This document shows positions 44,736-54,012 of a DNA stretch of 64,000 bases, one piece after another. This stretch comes from Pseudomonas guineae (GTDB taxonomy: Bacteria > Pseudomonadota > Gammaproteobacteria > Pseudomonadales > Pseudomonadaceae): contig NZ_FOQL01000001.1 in assembly GCF_900113745.1 (NCBI RefSeq), forward strand, positions 1,488,001 through 1,552,000. Reading direction: 5' to 3'. The notes below the pieces were generated by a model. The model ran no database searches. It saw only the letters and a list, made by a program, of their open reading frames with translations, and was not told where the DNA came from. Within the stretch, counting starts at the first letter, position 1, and the number at the start of each line of letters is the position of its first letter. The position numbers were made by a program, and so were the translations under genes.

Positions 44736-46211
44736 ATGAGCACTAGTGCAGCAGTAGAAAGCGGTCGCAGCGCCGCCGACCTCGGCATCCTCGACCGCAT
44801 CATTGCCGAGACCAAACTGACTCCGGACGACGAAGCCTATGACATCGCCAAGCGTGGCGTGTCGGCCTTTATCGAAGAGTTGCTGAAGCCGCAGAACGAA
44901 AATGAGCCGGTGAAAAAGGCCATGGTCGACCGCATGATCGCGGAGATCGACGCCAAGCTCAGCCGGCAGATGGACGAAATCCTCCACAACGCCGAGTTTC
45001 AGGCCCTGGAGTCCTCCTGGCGCGGTCTGAAGTTGTTGGTGGATCGCACCAATTTCCGCGAAAACATCAAGCTGGAGATCATCAACGCCTCCAAGCAAGA
45101 TCTGCTCGATGACTTCGAAGACAGCCCGGAAATCATGCAGTCCGGCCTGTACAAGCACATCTACACCGCTGAGTACGGCCAGTTCGGTGGCCAGCCGGTC
45201 GCTGCTCTGATCGCCAACTACTTCTTCGACCCGAGCGCGCCGGACGTCAAGACCCTGCAATACGTTGCCAGTGTCGCCAGCATGTCCCACGCGCCGTTTA
45301 TCGCCGCTGCCGGTCCGAAGTTCTTCGGCCTGGAAAGCTACACCGGCCTGCCGGACCTGAAAGACCTGAAGGATCACTTCGAAGGCCCGCAGTTCGCCAA
45401 ATGGCAGAGCTTCCGCGAGCAAGAAGATGCCCGCTATGTTGGCCTGACCGTACCGCGCTTCCTGCTGCGCAACCCGTACGACCCGGAAGACAACCCGGTG
45501 AAGACCTTCGTCTACAAAGAGAACGTCGCCAACAGCCACGAGCATTACCTGTGGGGCAACACCGCCTACACCTTCGCCTCCAAACTGACCGACAGCTTCG
45601 CCAAGTTCCGCTGGTGCCCGAACATCATCGGCCCACAGAGCGGCGGCGCAGTAGAAGACCTGCCGCTGCACCACTTCGAAAGCATGGGCGAGATCGAAAC
45701 CAAGATCCCGACCGAAGTACTGGTCTCCGACCGTCGTGAATACGAACTGGCCGAAGAAGGCTTTATCGCCCTGACCATGCGCAAAGGCAGCGACAACGCC
45801 GCGTTCTTCTCCGCCAACTCGACGCAGAAGCCGAAGTTCTTCGGCATCAGTGAAGAAGGCAAAACCGCTGAGCTGAACTACAAACTCGGCACCCAACTGC
45901 CGTACATGTTCATCATCAACCGCCTGGCCCACTACCTGAAAGTGCTGCAGCGCGAGCAGATCGGCGCGTGGAAAGAGCGCACTGACCTCGAACTGGAACT
46001 CAACAAGTGGATCCGTCAGTTTGTTGCTGACCAGGAAAACCCAAGCTCCGAAGTCCGTAGCCGTCGTCCGCTGCGCGCCGCGCAAGTGATCGTCAGTGAT
46101 GTTGATGGTGAGCCAGGCTGGTACCGCGTCAGCCTCAACGTGCGTCCGCACTTCAAGTACATGGGTGCCGATTTCACCCTGTCCTTGGTTGGCAAGCTGG
46201 ACAAGGAGTAA
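44736..46211 (+). CDS. tssC: T6SS sheath large subunit TssC
   Basis: VipB-type sheath protein, 491 residues, partner of TssB. Recognisable stretches: FQALESSWRGLKLLVDRTNF, SGLYKHIYTAEYGQFGGQP, and YMFIINRLAHYLKVLQREQI near the C-terminal ClpV-accessible part. Codon use is strongly biased, in keeping with a structural protein made in quantity. The long open frame on the other strand is a shadow of this bias. Confidence 0.97.
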   Translation: MSTSAAVESGRSAADLGILDRIIAETKLTPDDEAYDIAKRGVSAFIEELLKPQNENEPVKKAMVDRMIAEIDAKLSRQMDEILHNAEFQALESSWRGLKLLVDRTNFRENIKLEIINASKQDLLDDFEDSPEIMQSGLYKHIYTAEYGQFGGQPVAALIANYFFDPSAPDVKTLQYVASVASMSHAPFIAAAGPKFFGLESYTGLPDLKDLKDHFEGPQFAKWQSFREQEDARYVGLTVPRFLLRNPYDPEDNPVKTFVYKENVANSHEHYLWGNTAYTFASKLTDSFAKFRWCPNIIGPQSGGAVEDLPLHHFESMGEIETKIPTEVLVSDRREYELAEEGFIALTMRKGSDNAAFFSANSTQKPKFFGISEEGKTAELNYKLGTQLPYMFIINRLAHYLKVLQREQIGAWKERTDLELELNKWIRQFVADQENPSSEVRSRRPLRAAQVIVSDVDGEPGWYRVSLNVRPHFKYMGADFTLSLVGKLDKE

Positions 46212-46217
46212 CACCCA

Positions 46218-46622
46218 GTGAGCTACGGAAGCCTATTCGAGCGCCTCGGCGGTGAAGCCAGCCAGCGCGCTGGCTGGAGCCGCGAGGTCGCCGCAATGGC
46301 CTCCGTGGCGACTCATCTGGCGAAAATGCTCAGCACCCGAGCCGGTAGTGTGCAAACGCTGCCGGACTACGGGTTGCCCGATCTCAACGATATGCGCCTG
46401 TCGCTGCACGATTCGCTGCAGCAAGCGCGTATCGCTATCGAACGCTTTATCGAAGCGTACGAACCGCGTTTAAGCGAAGTGCGGGTTATTTCCCTGCCCC
46501 GCGACAACAACCCACTGAGCCTGGCGTTTGCCATCGAAGGCCAGCTGGAAGTAGACGGCTTTAAACGCCAAGTCAGTTTCTCCGCGCGCCTGGACGGCAG
46601 CGGACAGGTCAAGGTCAATTAA
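46218..46622 (+). CDS. tssE: T6SS baseplate protein TssE
   Basis: gp25-like baseplate wedge protein, 134 residues. It opens with SLFERLGG and contains the family segment TRAGSVQTLPDYGLPDLN, the EPR motif in YEPRLSEVRVI, and a C-terminal beta part. The start is GTG (46218) with AAGGAG 9 nt upstream, 6 bp after tssC. hcp, often between tssC and tssE, is missing here. Confidence 0.93.
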   Translation: MSYGSLFERLGGEASQRAGWSREVAAMASVATHLAKMLSTRAGSVQTLPDYGLPDLNDMRLSLHDSLQQARIAIERFIEAYEPRLSEVRVISLPRDNNPLSLAFAIEGQLEVDGFKRQVSFSARLDGSGQVKVN

Positions 46623-46631
46623 GGAGAGCCC

Positions 46632-46907
46632 ATGTCCGGTAAACCCGCAGCCCGCGTCAGCGACCCCACTGCCTGCCCAATTCCCGGCCACGGCACCAAT
46701 CCGATTGTCGCCGGCTCCCCCGACGTACTGTTCGATAGCCTGCCCGCTGCGCGCATGGGCGACCCCACCGGCTGCGGTAGCGCACTGGCCAGCGCGGTCA
46801 TCCCCAATGTGTTGATCAACGGCAAGCCGGCCACCGTAGTCGGCACCGTGGGCAATCACGGTAATCCGGTTATTGCCGGTTCCGGCACCGTGCTGATTGG
46901 CGGTTGA
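46632..46907 (+). CDS. PAAR-domain spike tip protein
   Basis: 91-residue PAAR protein expected to sharpen the VgrG spike and carry effectors. The repeat pattern RVSDPTACPIPGHGTNPI, ARMGDPTGCGSA and GTVGNHGNPVIAGSGTVLIGG is characteristic, with conserved His and Cys residues for the metal. It has no C-terminal toxin extension. AAGGAG lies 5 nt before the ATG. It is placed between tssE and tssF, away from vgrG. Confidence 0.93.
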   Translation: MSGKPAARVSDPTACPIPGHGTNPIVAGSPDVLFDSLPAARMGDPTGCGSALASAVIPNVLINGKPATVVGTVGNHGNPVIAGSGTVLIGG

Positions 46908-46936
46908 ACCCTTACAGCACAAGGACGAGTAGCTGA

Positions 46937-48727
46937 ATGTCTTTTAACCACTACTACCAGAGCGAACTCACCGCCCTGCGCCAACTCGGTAAGCGCTTTG
47001 CCGAGCGCAGCCCTGCGTTGGCGCCGTTTCTTGGGCAGAGCGGGCGCGACCCGGATGTCGAGCGCTTGCTGGAAGGTTTTGCCTTTCTCACTGGGCGTTT
47101 GCGGCAGAAGCTCGATGACGAGCTACCGGAGCTGACCCACTCGCTGATGCACCTGCTGTGGCCCAACTATATGCGCCCGCTGCCGGCCTTCAGCATGTTG
47201 CAGTTCGACCCACTCAAACGCCCCGGCCCGGCCCTGTCAGTACCACGCAATACGCCGGTGGAGTCCAAGCCGATCCAGGGTGTGACCTGTCGCTTCAGCA
47301 CCGCCTTCACCACCGAAGTGTTGCCACTGGCGCTCAATGGCCTGGACTACTCGGTAAAAGGTGATGGCGCACTGCTCAGCCTGCGCTTGGGCATGACCGC
47401 TGACGGCCATCTCGGCGAGCTCAACCTCAAGCAATTGCGCCTGCACTTGTCGGGCGAGCGCTATATCAGCCAGCTGCTGTACCTCAGCCTGTTGCGCCAT
47501 TTGGGCGGCATACAGTTGGTGTTGCTCGATGCTGCAGGCAAGCCGCTGCAAGACAACCTCGGCCGCCCCTTGGATGGCCTGTACCTGCCCGCCAGCAATG
47601 TGCAGCCTGTCGGTTTTGCCGAAGATGAAGCGCTGATCCCTTACCCGCTCAACACCTTCCGCGGTTATCGCTACCTGCAGGAATATTTCGCCTTCCAGGA
47701 AAAATTCCTGTTCACCGACATCATCGGCCTAGATGCACTCAAGCGCCTGCCCGAAGACGTGCTCAAGCAGGCACGCGGCCTAGAGCTGCGTTTCGATATC
47801 CATAAAGCCGGCGTACAGCGCATTCGCCCAACGCTGGATAACGTGCGCCTGTACTGCACGCCAGTGGTCAACTTGTTCGCCCATGACGCCATTCCGATTC
47901 GCTTGGACGGCAAGCAGGATCAATACCTGCTCTTACCTTCCGAGCTCGACTCGCAGCACTGTGGCGTGTTCTCGGTGGACCGGGTAACCGGCTGGAAGCC
48001 CGGCGGCAAGGGTTACGAGGAGTACGTGCCGTTCGAATCCTTCGAACACGACGCCAGCTTTGATGTGCCCCTGGCGCGCCCGCATTACAGCGTGCGTCAG
48101 CAACCCTCGTTGCTCGGTGACGGCCTGGAAACCTACCTGAGCTTCGGTCTGCGTAACCTCGATCAGCATGAAACCTTGTCGATTGAGCTGACCTGCACCA
48201 ATCAAAATCTGCCGCGTCAGCTGGGCCTCGGCGATATCTGCATGCCCAGCGAAGACACCCCGGAATTTCTAACCTTCCGCAATATCAGCGCGGTCACCCC
48301 GAGCTACGCACCGCCGCTGCACCGCGACTTTCTCTGGAAGCTGATCAGCAATATGTCGCTGAACTACCTGTCGCTGGCCAACGTCGAGGCGCTCAAGGTG
48401 ATTCTCGAAACCTACGACCTGCCGCGCTATTACGACCAGCACGCGGAGAAGGTAAGCAAGCGCCTACTCGACGGGATGAAAAGCATCAGCCACCAGCACG
48501 TCGACCGCCTGCACCGTGGCCTGCCAGTACGTGGTGTACGCACACAACTGACGATCAACCCCGAGGGCTATGTCGGCGAAGGTGACCTGTTTCTCTTTGC
48601 CTCGGTGCTCAATGAGTTTTTCGCCCTGTATGCCAGCTTGAATTCGTACCACGAGCTACGCGTACAGAGCACAAAGGGAGAGGTGTACCAATGGACGCCG
48701 CGCATGGGGTTACAACCCCTGCTATGA
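46937..48727 (+). CDS. tssF: T6SS baseplate protein TssF
   Basis: VasA/ImpG-type baseplate subunit, 596 residues. N-terminal YYQSELTALRQLGKRFAERSP and LPELTHSLMHLLWPNYMRP are highly typical, as is the C-terminal GEVYQWTPRMGLQPLL. It forms the TssF2-TssG baseplate wedge. The end overlaps a possible small ORF that leads into tssG. Confidence 0.96.
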   Translation: MSFNHYYQSELTALRQLGKRFAERSPALAPFLGQSGRDPDVERLLEGFAFLTGRLRQKLDDELPELTHSLMHLLWPNYMRPLPAFSMLQFDPLKRPGPALSVPRNTPVESKPIQGVTCRFSTAFTTEVLPLALNGLDYSVKGDGALLSLRLGMTADGHLGELNLKQLRLHLSGERYISQLLYLSLLRHLGGIQLVLLDAAGKPLQDNLGRPLDGLYLPASNVQPVGFAEDEALIPYPLNTFRGYRYLQEYFAFQEKFLFTDIIGLDALKRLPEDVLKQARGLELRFDIHKAGVQRIRPTLDNVRLYCTPVVNLFAHDAIPIRLDGKQDQYLLLPSELDSQHCGVFSVDRVTGWKPGGKGYEEYVPFESFEHDASFDVPLARPHYSVRQQPSLLGDGLETYLSFGLRNLDQHETLSIELTCTNQNLPRQLGLGDICMPSEDTPEFLTFRNISAVTPSYAPPLHRDFLWKLISNMSLNYLSLANVEALKVILETYDLPRYYDQHAEKVSKRLLDGMKSISHQHVDRLHRGLPVRGVRTQLTINPEGYVGEGDLFLFASVLNEFFALYASLNSYHELRVQSTKGEVYQWTPRMGLQPLL

Positions 48728-48822
48728 AGCCTTGGACACAGACATGCCCGCTCGCACCAAGCAAAGCACTGCTGGGCTTCGAAGCCATTGGAGTCGCACC
48801 CGACTTTACGAGGTGTAAATGA
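48691..48822 (+). CDS. Possible 43-residue small ORF bridging tssF and tssG
   Basis: Starts inside the 3' end of tssF in another frame (overlap of 37 bp) and stops in an ATGA overlap with tssG. AGGGAGAGG lies 7 nt before its ATG, a better ribosome site than many real genes here. The product (MDAAHGVTTPAMKPWTQTCP at the start, VAPDFTRCK at the end) matches nothing I know and has no membrane segment. The ribosome site coincides with the conserved TssF C-terminus, so it may be fortuitous. It may serve to carry ribosomes to tssG. Confidence 0.3.
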   Translation: MDAAHGVTTPAMKPWTQTCPLAPSKALLGFEAIGVAPDFTRCK

Positions 48823-49856
48823 GCATTCTGAGCCCCACTGTCACGCCGCCTGAGCGACGCACAGCCGACTTTGGACCGGTCATCACCCGGTTGAGCCGAG
48901 GCATCCGCGAGTACAGCCTGTTCCAGGGCGTGCAGCTGGTGCTGGAGCGCTTGCAAGCCGCCCATCCGGAGCTGGATGAAGAAGCGCTGTATCAGCGCCT
49001 GGAACTGCAAGCCAACCCAAGCATGGGCTTCCCCGGCAGTGATATCGACCGCGTGCAGTTTTTTGAAGAACACGGCGAACTGCGCGCACGCATGCGCATC
49101 AACTTGGTCAGCCTATTTGGTGCCGGCTCGCCCCTGCCAGCCTTCTACGGTGAACAAGCATTGGGCGACAGTGAAGACGGCAACCCCACGCGGGATTTCC
49201 TCGACCTGTTCAACAACCGCCTGCAACGCCTGCTGCTGCCCACCTGGCAGAAATACCGCTACCACACACGTTTTCAGAGTGGTGCAGCCGACCCCTTTTC
49301 GGCGCACCTGTTTGCTCTGATCGGCCTCGGCGGCGAAACCATTCGCAGCGCCTCCGAGCTGAACTGGAAACGCCTGCTGCCCTACCTCGGTCTGCTTAGC
49401 CTGCGCGCCCACTCGGCGGCATTGATCGAGTCGGTGCTGCGCTACTACTTCAAGCACGCCGACCTGCATATCGAGCAGTGCCTGGAGCGCCAGGTGGAGA
49501 TTCTCGGCGAGCAACGTAATCGCCTCGGTTTGGCCAACAGCCAACTAGGCGAAAGCCTGGTGCTCGGCGAGTTTGTGCGCGACCGCGGCGGCAAGTTCCG
49601 CATCCATGTACGCCAGCTCAACTGGGACCGTTTCCACGAATTTCTGCCCATCGGCAGCGGCTACCAACCGCTCTGCGCACTGGTGCGTTTCACCCTGCGC
49701 GACCCGCTGGATTACGACATCCGCCTGGAACTGCGCCAGGACGAAGTACGCGAATTGCGCCTCGGCGCGGACAACCCCTGCCTGCTGGGCTGGACCACCT
49801 GGCTGGGGCGTGACAACGCCGACGGCGTGGTCACCCTCGGCAGTAAAGCTCACTAA
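48819..49856 (+). CDS. tssG: T6SS baseplate protein TssG
   Basis: VasB/ImpH-type baseplate subunit, 345 residues. Typical parts: YSLFQGVQLVLERL near the N-terminus, ASTWSAYL-free core INLVSLFGAGSPLPAFYGEQ, FLDLFNNRLQRLLLP, and the C-terminal FTLRDPLDYDIRLEL. The ATG has GAGGTG a few bases before it, at the edge of the usual distance. Works with TssF and TssE. Confidence 0.94.
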   Translation: MSILSPTVTPPERRTADFGPVITRLSRGIREYSLFQGVQLVLERLQAAHPELDEEALYQRLELQANPSMGFPGSDIDRVQFFEEHGELRARMRINLVSLFGAGSPLPAFYGEQALGDSEDGNPTRDFLDLFNNRLQRLLLPTWQKYRYHTRFQSGAADPFSAHLFALIGLGGETIRSASELNWKRLLPYLGLLSLRAHSAALIESVLRYYFKHADLHIEQCLERQVEILGEQRNRLGLANSQLGESLVLGEFVRDRGGKFRIHVRQLNWDRFHEFLPIGSGYQPLCALVRFTLRDPLDYDIRLELRQDEVRELRLGADNPCLLGWTTWLGRDNADGVVTLGSKAH

Positions 49857-49869
49857 GGACAGAGAGATA

Positions 49870-52473
49870 ATGATTAACGTCGACTTGCAGCAACTGGTTC
49901 AGGCCCTCGACGCCGCCACTAAATATGACCTCGAATGCGCCGCCGAACGCTGTGTCGTCCGTGGCGGCAGCAAAATTCTGGTCGAAGACCTGCTGCTGGG
50001 CCTGCTGGAGCGCCCGGAAAGCCTGCTCAGCCGCGCCCTGCAGGATGCCGAAGTAGATGCCGGTGAATTGGCCCGCGCGCTGCAACCGCGCGGCGAACAC
50101 AGCGAATCGCGCAACCCGGTATTCGCTACCGAACTGGTGCAATGGCTGCAGGATGCTCTGCTGGTGGCCAGCCTTGAGCTGGGTCAGAGCCAAGTCGATC
50201 AAGCCGCACTGATCCTCGCCCTGCTGCGCAACCCGATGCGCTACGCCGGCAGCCACTACCAACCGCTGTTAGCCAAGCTGAATGCCGAACGCCTGCGCGA
50301 ATTCGCCATGGCCCAGCAGCCCGAGCAAACCGCAGGCAAAGCGCCCAACAGCGGGGAATCGAACCTCAAGCGCTTCACCCACAACTTCACCCAGCAAGCG
50401 CGCGACGGCAAGCTCGACCCAGTGCTGTGCCGCGATGCGGCGATTCGCCAGATGATCGACATCCTCGCCCGTCGGCGTAAAAGCAACCCGATCGTGGTCG
50501 GCGAGGCCGGTGTCGGTAAAACCGCCATCGTCGAAGGCCTGGCCTTGCGCATTGCTGCCGGCGAAGTGCCGGACGCACTCAAAGGTGTCGAGCTGCTGTG
50601 TCTAGACCTCGGCCTGCTGCAAGCCGGTGCTAGCGTCAAAGGCGAGTTCGAACGCCGTCTGCAAGGCGTGATCGATGAAGTCAAAGCCTCGCCTAAACCG
50701 ATCATCCTGTTTATTGACGAAGCCCACACCCTGATCGGTGCCGGTGGCCAAGCCGGCAGCGGCGATGCGGCCAACCTGCTCAAGCCCGCCTTGGCCCGTG
50801 GCGAACTGCGCACCATCGCCGCCACCACCTGGAGCGAGTACAAAAAGTACTTCGAGAAAGATCCAGCCCTGGCCCGGCGCTTTCAGCCGGTGCAGTTGCA
50901 CGAACCCACAGTCGAAGAAGCCGTGACCATCCTGCGTGGCCTGGCGCCGGTGTACGAGAAGAGCCACGGTATTTACCTGCGCGACGACGCAGTGGTCGCG
51001 GCGGCTGAGCTGTCCGCCCGCTACTTGGCAGGCCGTCAGCTGCCGGATAAAGCCGTGGATGTGCTCGACACCGCCTGTGCTCGCGTACGCATCAGCCTGG
51101 CCGCCGCACCAGAAGCGCTGGAGCGTTTGCGCGGTGAAATCGCCGAAGGCGAACGCCAAGGTGAAGCTATGGGCCGCGATATGGAAGTCGGTCTACAGAT
51201 CGACAGCGAAGCCCTCGCCCAGCTGCAACAGCGCCTCAGTGAGGCCCGCGCCGAGCTGGAGCAAATCGAAACCCGCTGGTCGGTGCAGCGCGAACTGGCC
51301 GAACGTTTGCTGGAGTTACGCAAACAGTGCGCGATGGCACGTCAGGCCACCAGCGAAGAACAAGCCGACGCTGAACCAGAATACGACTTGGCTCAACTGG
51401 AAGCGGAGCTGCGCGAAATTCAAGCCGAACTGGCGACTGCCCAGGCCCAAGAGCGCCTGGTCAGCTTCGAAGTGTGCCCGCGCTTGGTCGCCGAAGTGAT
51501 CAGCCACTGGACTGGCGTACCGCTGAGCCAACTGGCGCGCGAGCACAGCAGCAAGGTGCTGAGCTTTGCCAGCGACCTGCGCCAGCGCGTTCGTGGCCAG
51601 GAACAAGCCATCGTCGCGCTGGACCGCTCGATGCGCGCCACTGCGGCCGGCCTTAATCGCGCCGATGCGCCGGTGGGCGTATTTCTGCTAGTCGGTCCCA
51701 GCGGCGTCGGTAAAACCGAAACCGCACTGGCCCTGGCTGACCTGCTCTACGGCGGCGAGCGCTTCCTCACCACCATCAACATGTCCGAGTTCCAGGAGAA
51801 GCACACCGTCTCCCGGCTGATCGGCGCGCCACCCGGTTACGTCGGCTATGGCGAAGGCGGCATGCTCACCGAAGCGGTACGACAGAAGCCCTACTCCGTG
51901 GTGCTGCTCGACGAGGTGGAAAAAGCCGATCCGGATGTGATGAACGTGTTCTATCAGATCTTCGACAAGGGCGTGGCGAACGACGGTGAAGGGCGCGAGA
52001 TCAACTTCCGCAACACGCTGATTCTGATGACCAGCAACCTCGCCAGCGAGCGCATCGCCAGCCTCTGTCAGGACGGCCAGCGGCCCGCTGCTGAAGATTT
52101 GGAAAACGCGATCCGCCCGACCCTGAGTCAGCACTTCAAGCCGGCGCTGCTCGGCCGTATGCGCGTGGTGCCGTACTACCCGATTAATGGCGAAGTGCTC
52201 AACGAACTGGTCGGCCTCAAGCTGGTGCGCTTCGGTGAGCGCCTGCAACGTCGCCAATTGCAGTTCAGCTACGCCCCTGCCCTGCTGGAGAATCTGGCCG
52301 AGCGCTGCAGCCACAGCGACAGCGGCGCACGCCTGATCGACCACCTGATCGACCAACACCTGCAACCGCTGGTGGTCGATCGTTTGCTGGATGCCATGGC
52401 CAACGGTGAAAAGCTGCAACGTGTGCACGCCACCCTGGACGGTGAAGGATCGGTGGTCTGTGAGTTCGCTTAA
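49870..52473 (+). CDS. tssH: T6SS sheath-recycling ATPase ClpV
   Basis: AAA+ ATPase (867 residues) that disassembles contracted sheaths. Order: N-domain for TssC binding (1-150), first ATPase with Walker A GEAGVGKTA and Walker B ILFIDEAHT, a ClpB-type coiled-coil middle domain (about 415-530), second ATPase with GPSGVGKTE and VVLLDEVEKA, and a C-terminal D2-small domain. The start at 49870 (MINVDLQQLV) is chosen over an upstream frame inside tssG. Confidence 0.96.
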   Translation: MINVDLQQLVQALDAATKYDLECAAERCVVRGGSKILVEDLLLGLLERPESLLSRALQDAEVDAGELARALQPRGEHSESRNPVFATELVQWLQDALLVASLELGQSQVDQAALILALLRNPMRYAGSHYQPLLAKLNAERLREFAMAQQPEQTAGKAPNSGESNLKRFTHNFTQQARDGKLDPVLCRDAAIRQMIDILARRRKSNPIVVGEAGVGKTAIVEGLALRIAAGEVPDALKGVELLCLDLGLLQAGASVKGEFERRLQGVIDEVKASPKPIILFIDEAHTLIGAGGQAGSGDAANLLKPALARGELRTIAATTWSEYKKYFEKDPALARRFQPVQLHEPTVEEAVTILRGLAPVYEKSHGIYLRDDAVVAAAELSARYLAGRQLPDKAVDVLDTACARVRISLAAAPEALERLRGEIAEGERQGEAMGRDMEVGLQIDSEALAQLQQRLSEARAELEQIETRWSVQRELAERLLELRKQCAMARQATSEEQADAEPEYDLAQLEAELREIQAELATAQAQERLVSFEVCPRLVAEVISHWTGVPLSQLAREHSSKVLSFASDLRQRVRGQEQAIVALDRSMRATAAGLNRADAPVGVFLLVGPSGVGKTETALALADLLYGGERFLTTINMSEFQEKHTVSRLIGAPPGYVGYGEGGMLTEAVRQKPYSVVLLDEVEKADPDVMNVFYQIFDKGVANDGEGREINFRNTLILMTSNLASERIASLCQDGQRPAAEDLENAIRPTLSQHFKPALLGRMRVVPYYPINGEVLNELVGLKLVRFGERLQRRQLQFSYAPALLENLAERCSHSDSGARLIDHLIDQHLQPLVVDRLLDAMANGEKLQRVHATLDGEGSVVCEFA

Positions 52474-53995
52474 CGTGCCGCTGATGTTCAGCCAAGTGCC
52501 GCAGCCGCTGCATTACGCCGAAACGCTGCTGCAGCATTTCGCCCTGCTGGCCCGTGCGGCCACGGGCGATGCATTGCTCGGCGGCCTGGTAGAAAGCGCC
52601 GCGCAGTTGTCGGGTTGCGAACTGAGCCAGCTGTACCTGCTCGACGCCACCCACACCCGCCTGACCCTGTCCGCCGAATGGCAGGACGGCGTGCTGCAAC
52701 CGCGCGCCGAGTCCAGCCTGCCCAGCGACTATGACGGCGAGCAGCTGCTGCAATACTGCCTGTGCCAGAACCAGACGCTCAGCCTTAATGAGCTGGACAG
52801 CAGCCTGCACCAGACCGGCTTCCTGCCCGAGGCCCCACACGCGTGGCGCAGCTTGCTGTGCCAGCCGTTGCTCGACGAACAGAAACAGGTCAACGGCCTG
52901 CTGCTGATCGCCAGCCAACGTGTCCGTGAGCTGCAAGGCTTCGCCGGCTCGCTGGGGCATCTGGGCAGCTTTGCCATTGCCCAATTGCACCTGCTACAAC
53001 GCCTGCACACAGCGGATGCGCCGTACATCCCAACACCGGTCAGCACGCCTTGCGCCAGCGGTTACGGGTTGATCGGCGACAGCCCGGCGATGCGCAGCGT
53101 CTACCAACTGATCAGCAAAGTACTGCACAACCCGGTCAGCGTATTGCTGGCGGGCGAAACCGGCACCGGCAAAGAATTGGTCGCCCGCGCCATTCACGAT
53201 TGTGGCTTTCGCCGCAGCCAACCGTTCGTGGTGCAGAACTGCGCCTCACTGCCGGAAAACCTGCTGGAAAGTGAACTGTTCGGCTACCGCAAAGGCGCCT
53301 TCAGCGGCGCCGATCGCGACCATCAGGGTCTGTTTGATGCAGCCGATGGCGGCACGTTGTTCCTCGATGAAATCGGCGACATGCCGCTCAGCTTGCAAGC
53401 CAAACTGCTGCGCGTATTGCAGGAAGGCGAAGTGCGCCCGCTGGGCTCGACCAGCATGCACAAGGTTGATGTGCGCATCGTCTCGGCCACTCACCACAAC
53501 CTGCGCAGCCTGGTCGAAGAAGGTCGCTTTCGCGAAGACCTGTTCTACCGCTTAGCGCAGTTCCCTATCGAACTGCCGGCCTTGCGCGAACGCGAGCAGG
53601 ACATCCTAACCCTCGCCCGGCACTTTGCCGACAAGGCCAGCGCCTTTCTGCAACGCAACCCGTGCCGCTGGGCTGACCGCACGCTGGACCAACTGGCCAG
53701 CTACGCCTTCCCCGGCAACGTGCGTGAGCTCAAAGGCATGGTCGAACGTGCAGTGCTGCTCTGCGAAGGCGGCGAATTACTGCCCGAGTACTTCAACCTG
53801 CGTCAGGACAGCAGCCCGGACGACAGTGGCATGAACCTGCGCGAACGCATGGAGCGCGTCGAACGCAGCCTGCTGCTCGACTGCCTGCGCAAAAACCGTG
53901 GCAACCAAACCAGCGCCGCCTGCGAACTGGGCCTGCCACGCCGCACCCTGCTGTACCGCATGCAGCGGCTGAGTATCAGCCCAGCTGATGTGTAA
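52460..53995 (+). CDS. Sigma54-dependent activator of the T6SS (Sfa/VasH type)
   Basis: Enhancer-binding protein of 511 residues: an N-terminal GAF-like domain (about 20-190), an AAA+ domain (about 215-440) with Walker A GETGTGKE and Walker [11 protein letters not shown], and a C-terminal Fis-type helix-turn-helix ([19 protein letters not shown]). The loop that contacts sigma54 reads GAFSGA instead of the usual GAFTGA. I choose the GTG at 52460, overlapping clpV; GTG 52475 and ATG 52484 are alternatives. Same place as sfa2 in the P. aeruginosa H2-T6SS (memory). Confidence 0.9.
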   Translation: MSSLNVPLMFSQVPQPLHYAETLLQHFALLARAATGDALLGGLVESAAQLSGCELSQLYLLDATHTRLTLSAEWQDGVLQPRAESSLPSDYDGEQLLQYCLCQNQTLSLNELDSSLHQTGFLPEAPHAWRSLLCQPLLDEQKQVNGLLLIASQRVRELQGFAGSLGHLGSFAIAQLHLLQRLHTADAPYIPTPVSTPCASGYGLIGDSPAMRSVYQLISKVLHNPVSVLLAGETGTGKELVARAIHDCGFRRSQPFVVQNCASLPENLLESELFGYRKGAFSGADRDHQGLFDAADGGTLFLDEIGDMPLSLQAKLLRVLQEGEVRPLGSTSMHKVDVRIVSATHHNLRSLVEEGRFREDLFYRLAQFPIELPALREREQDILTLARHFADKASAFLQRNPCRWADRTLDQLASYAFPGNVRELKGMVERAVLLCEGGELLPEYFNLRQDSSPDDSGMNLRERMERVERSLLLDCLRKNRGNQTSAACELGLPRRTLLYRMQRLSISPADV

Positions 53996-54012
53996 GGCTT
54001 AAGGAGAAGAGC

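Noticed and set aside
44523..46214. 563-codon open frame on the minus strand opposite tssC
   Set aside because: Created by the strong codon bias of tssC; product matches no family and there is no operon context.
49573..49869. Extension of clpV into tssG
   Set aside because: Out-of-frame overlap with conserved TssG C-terminus; ClpV N-domain starts at 49870.
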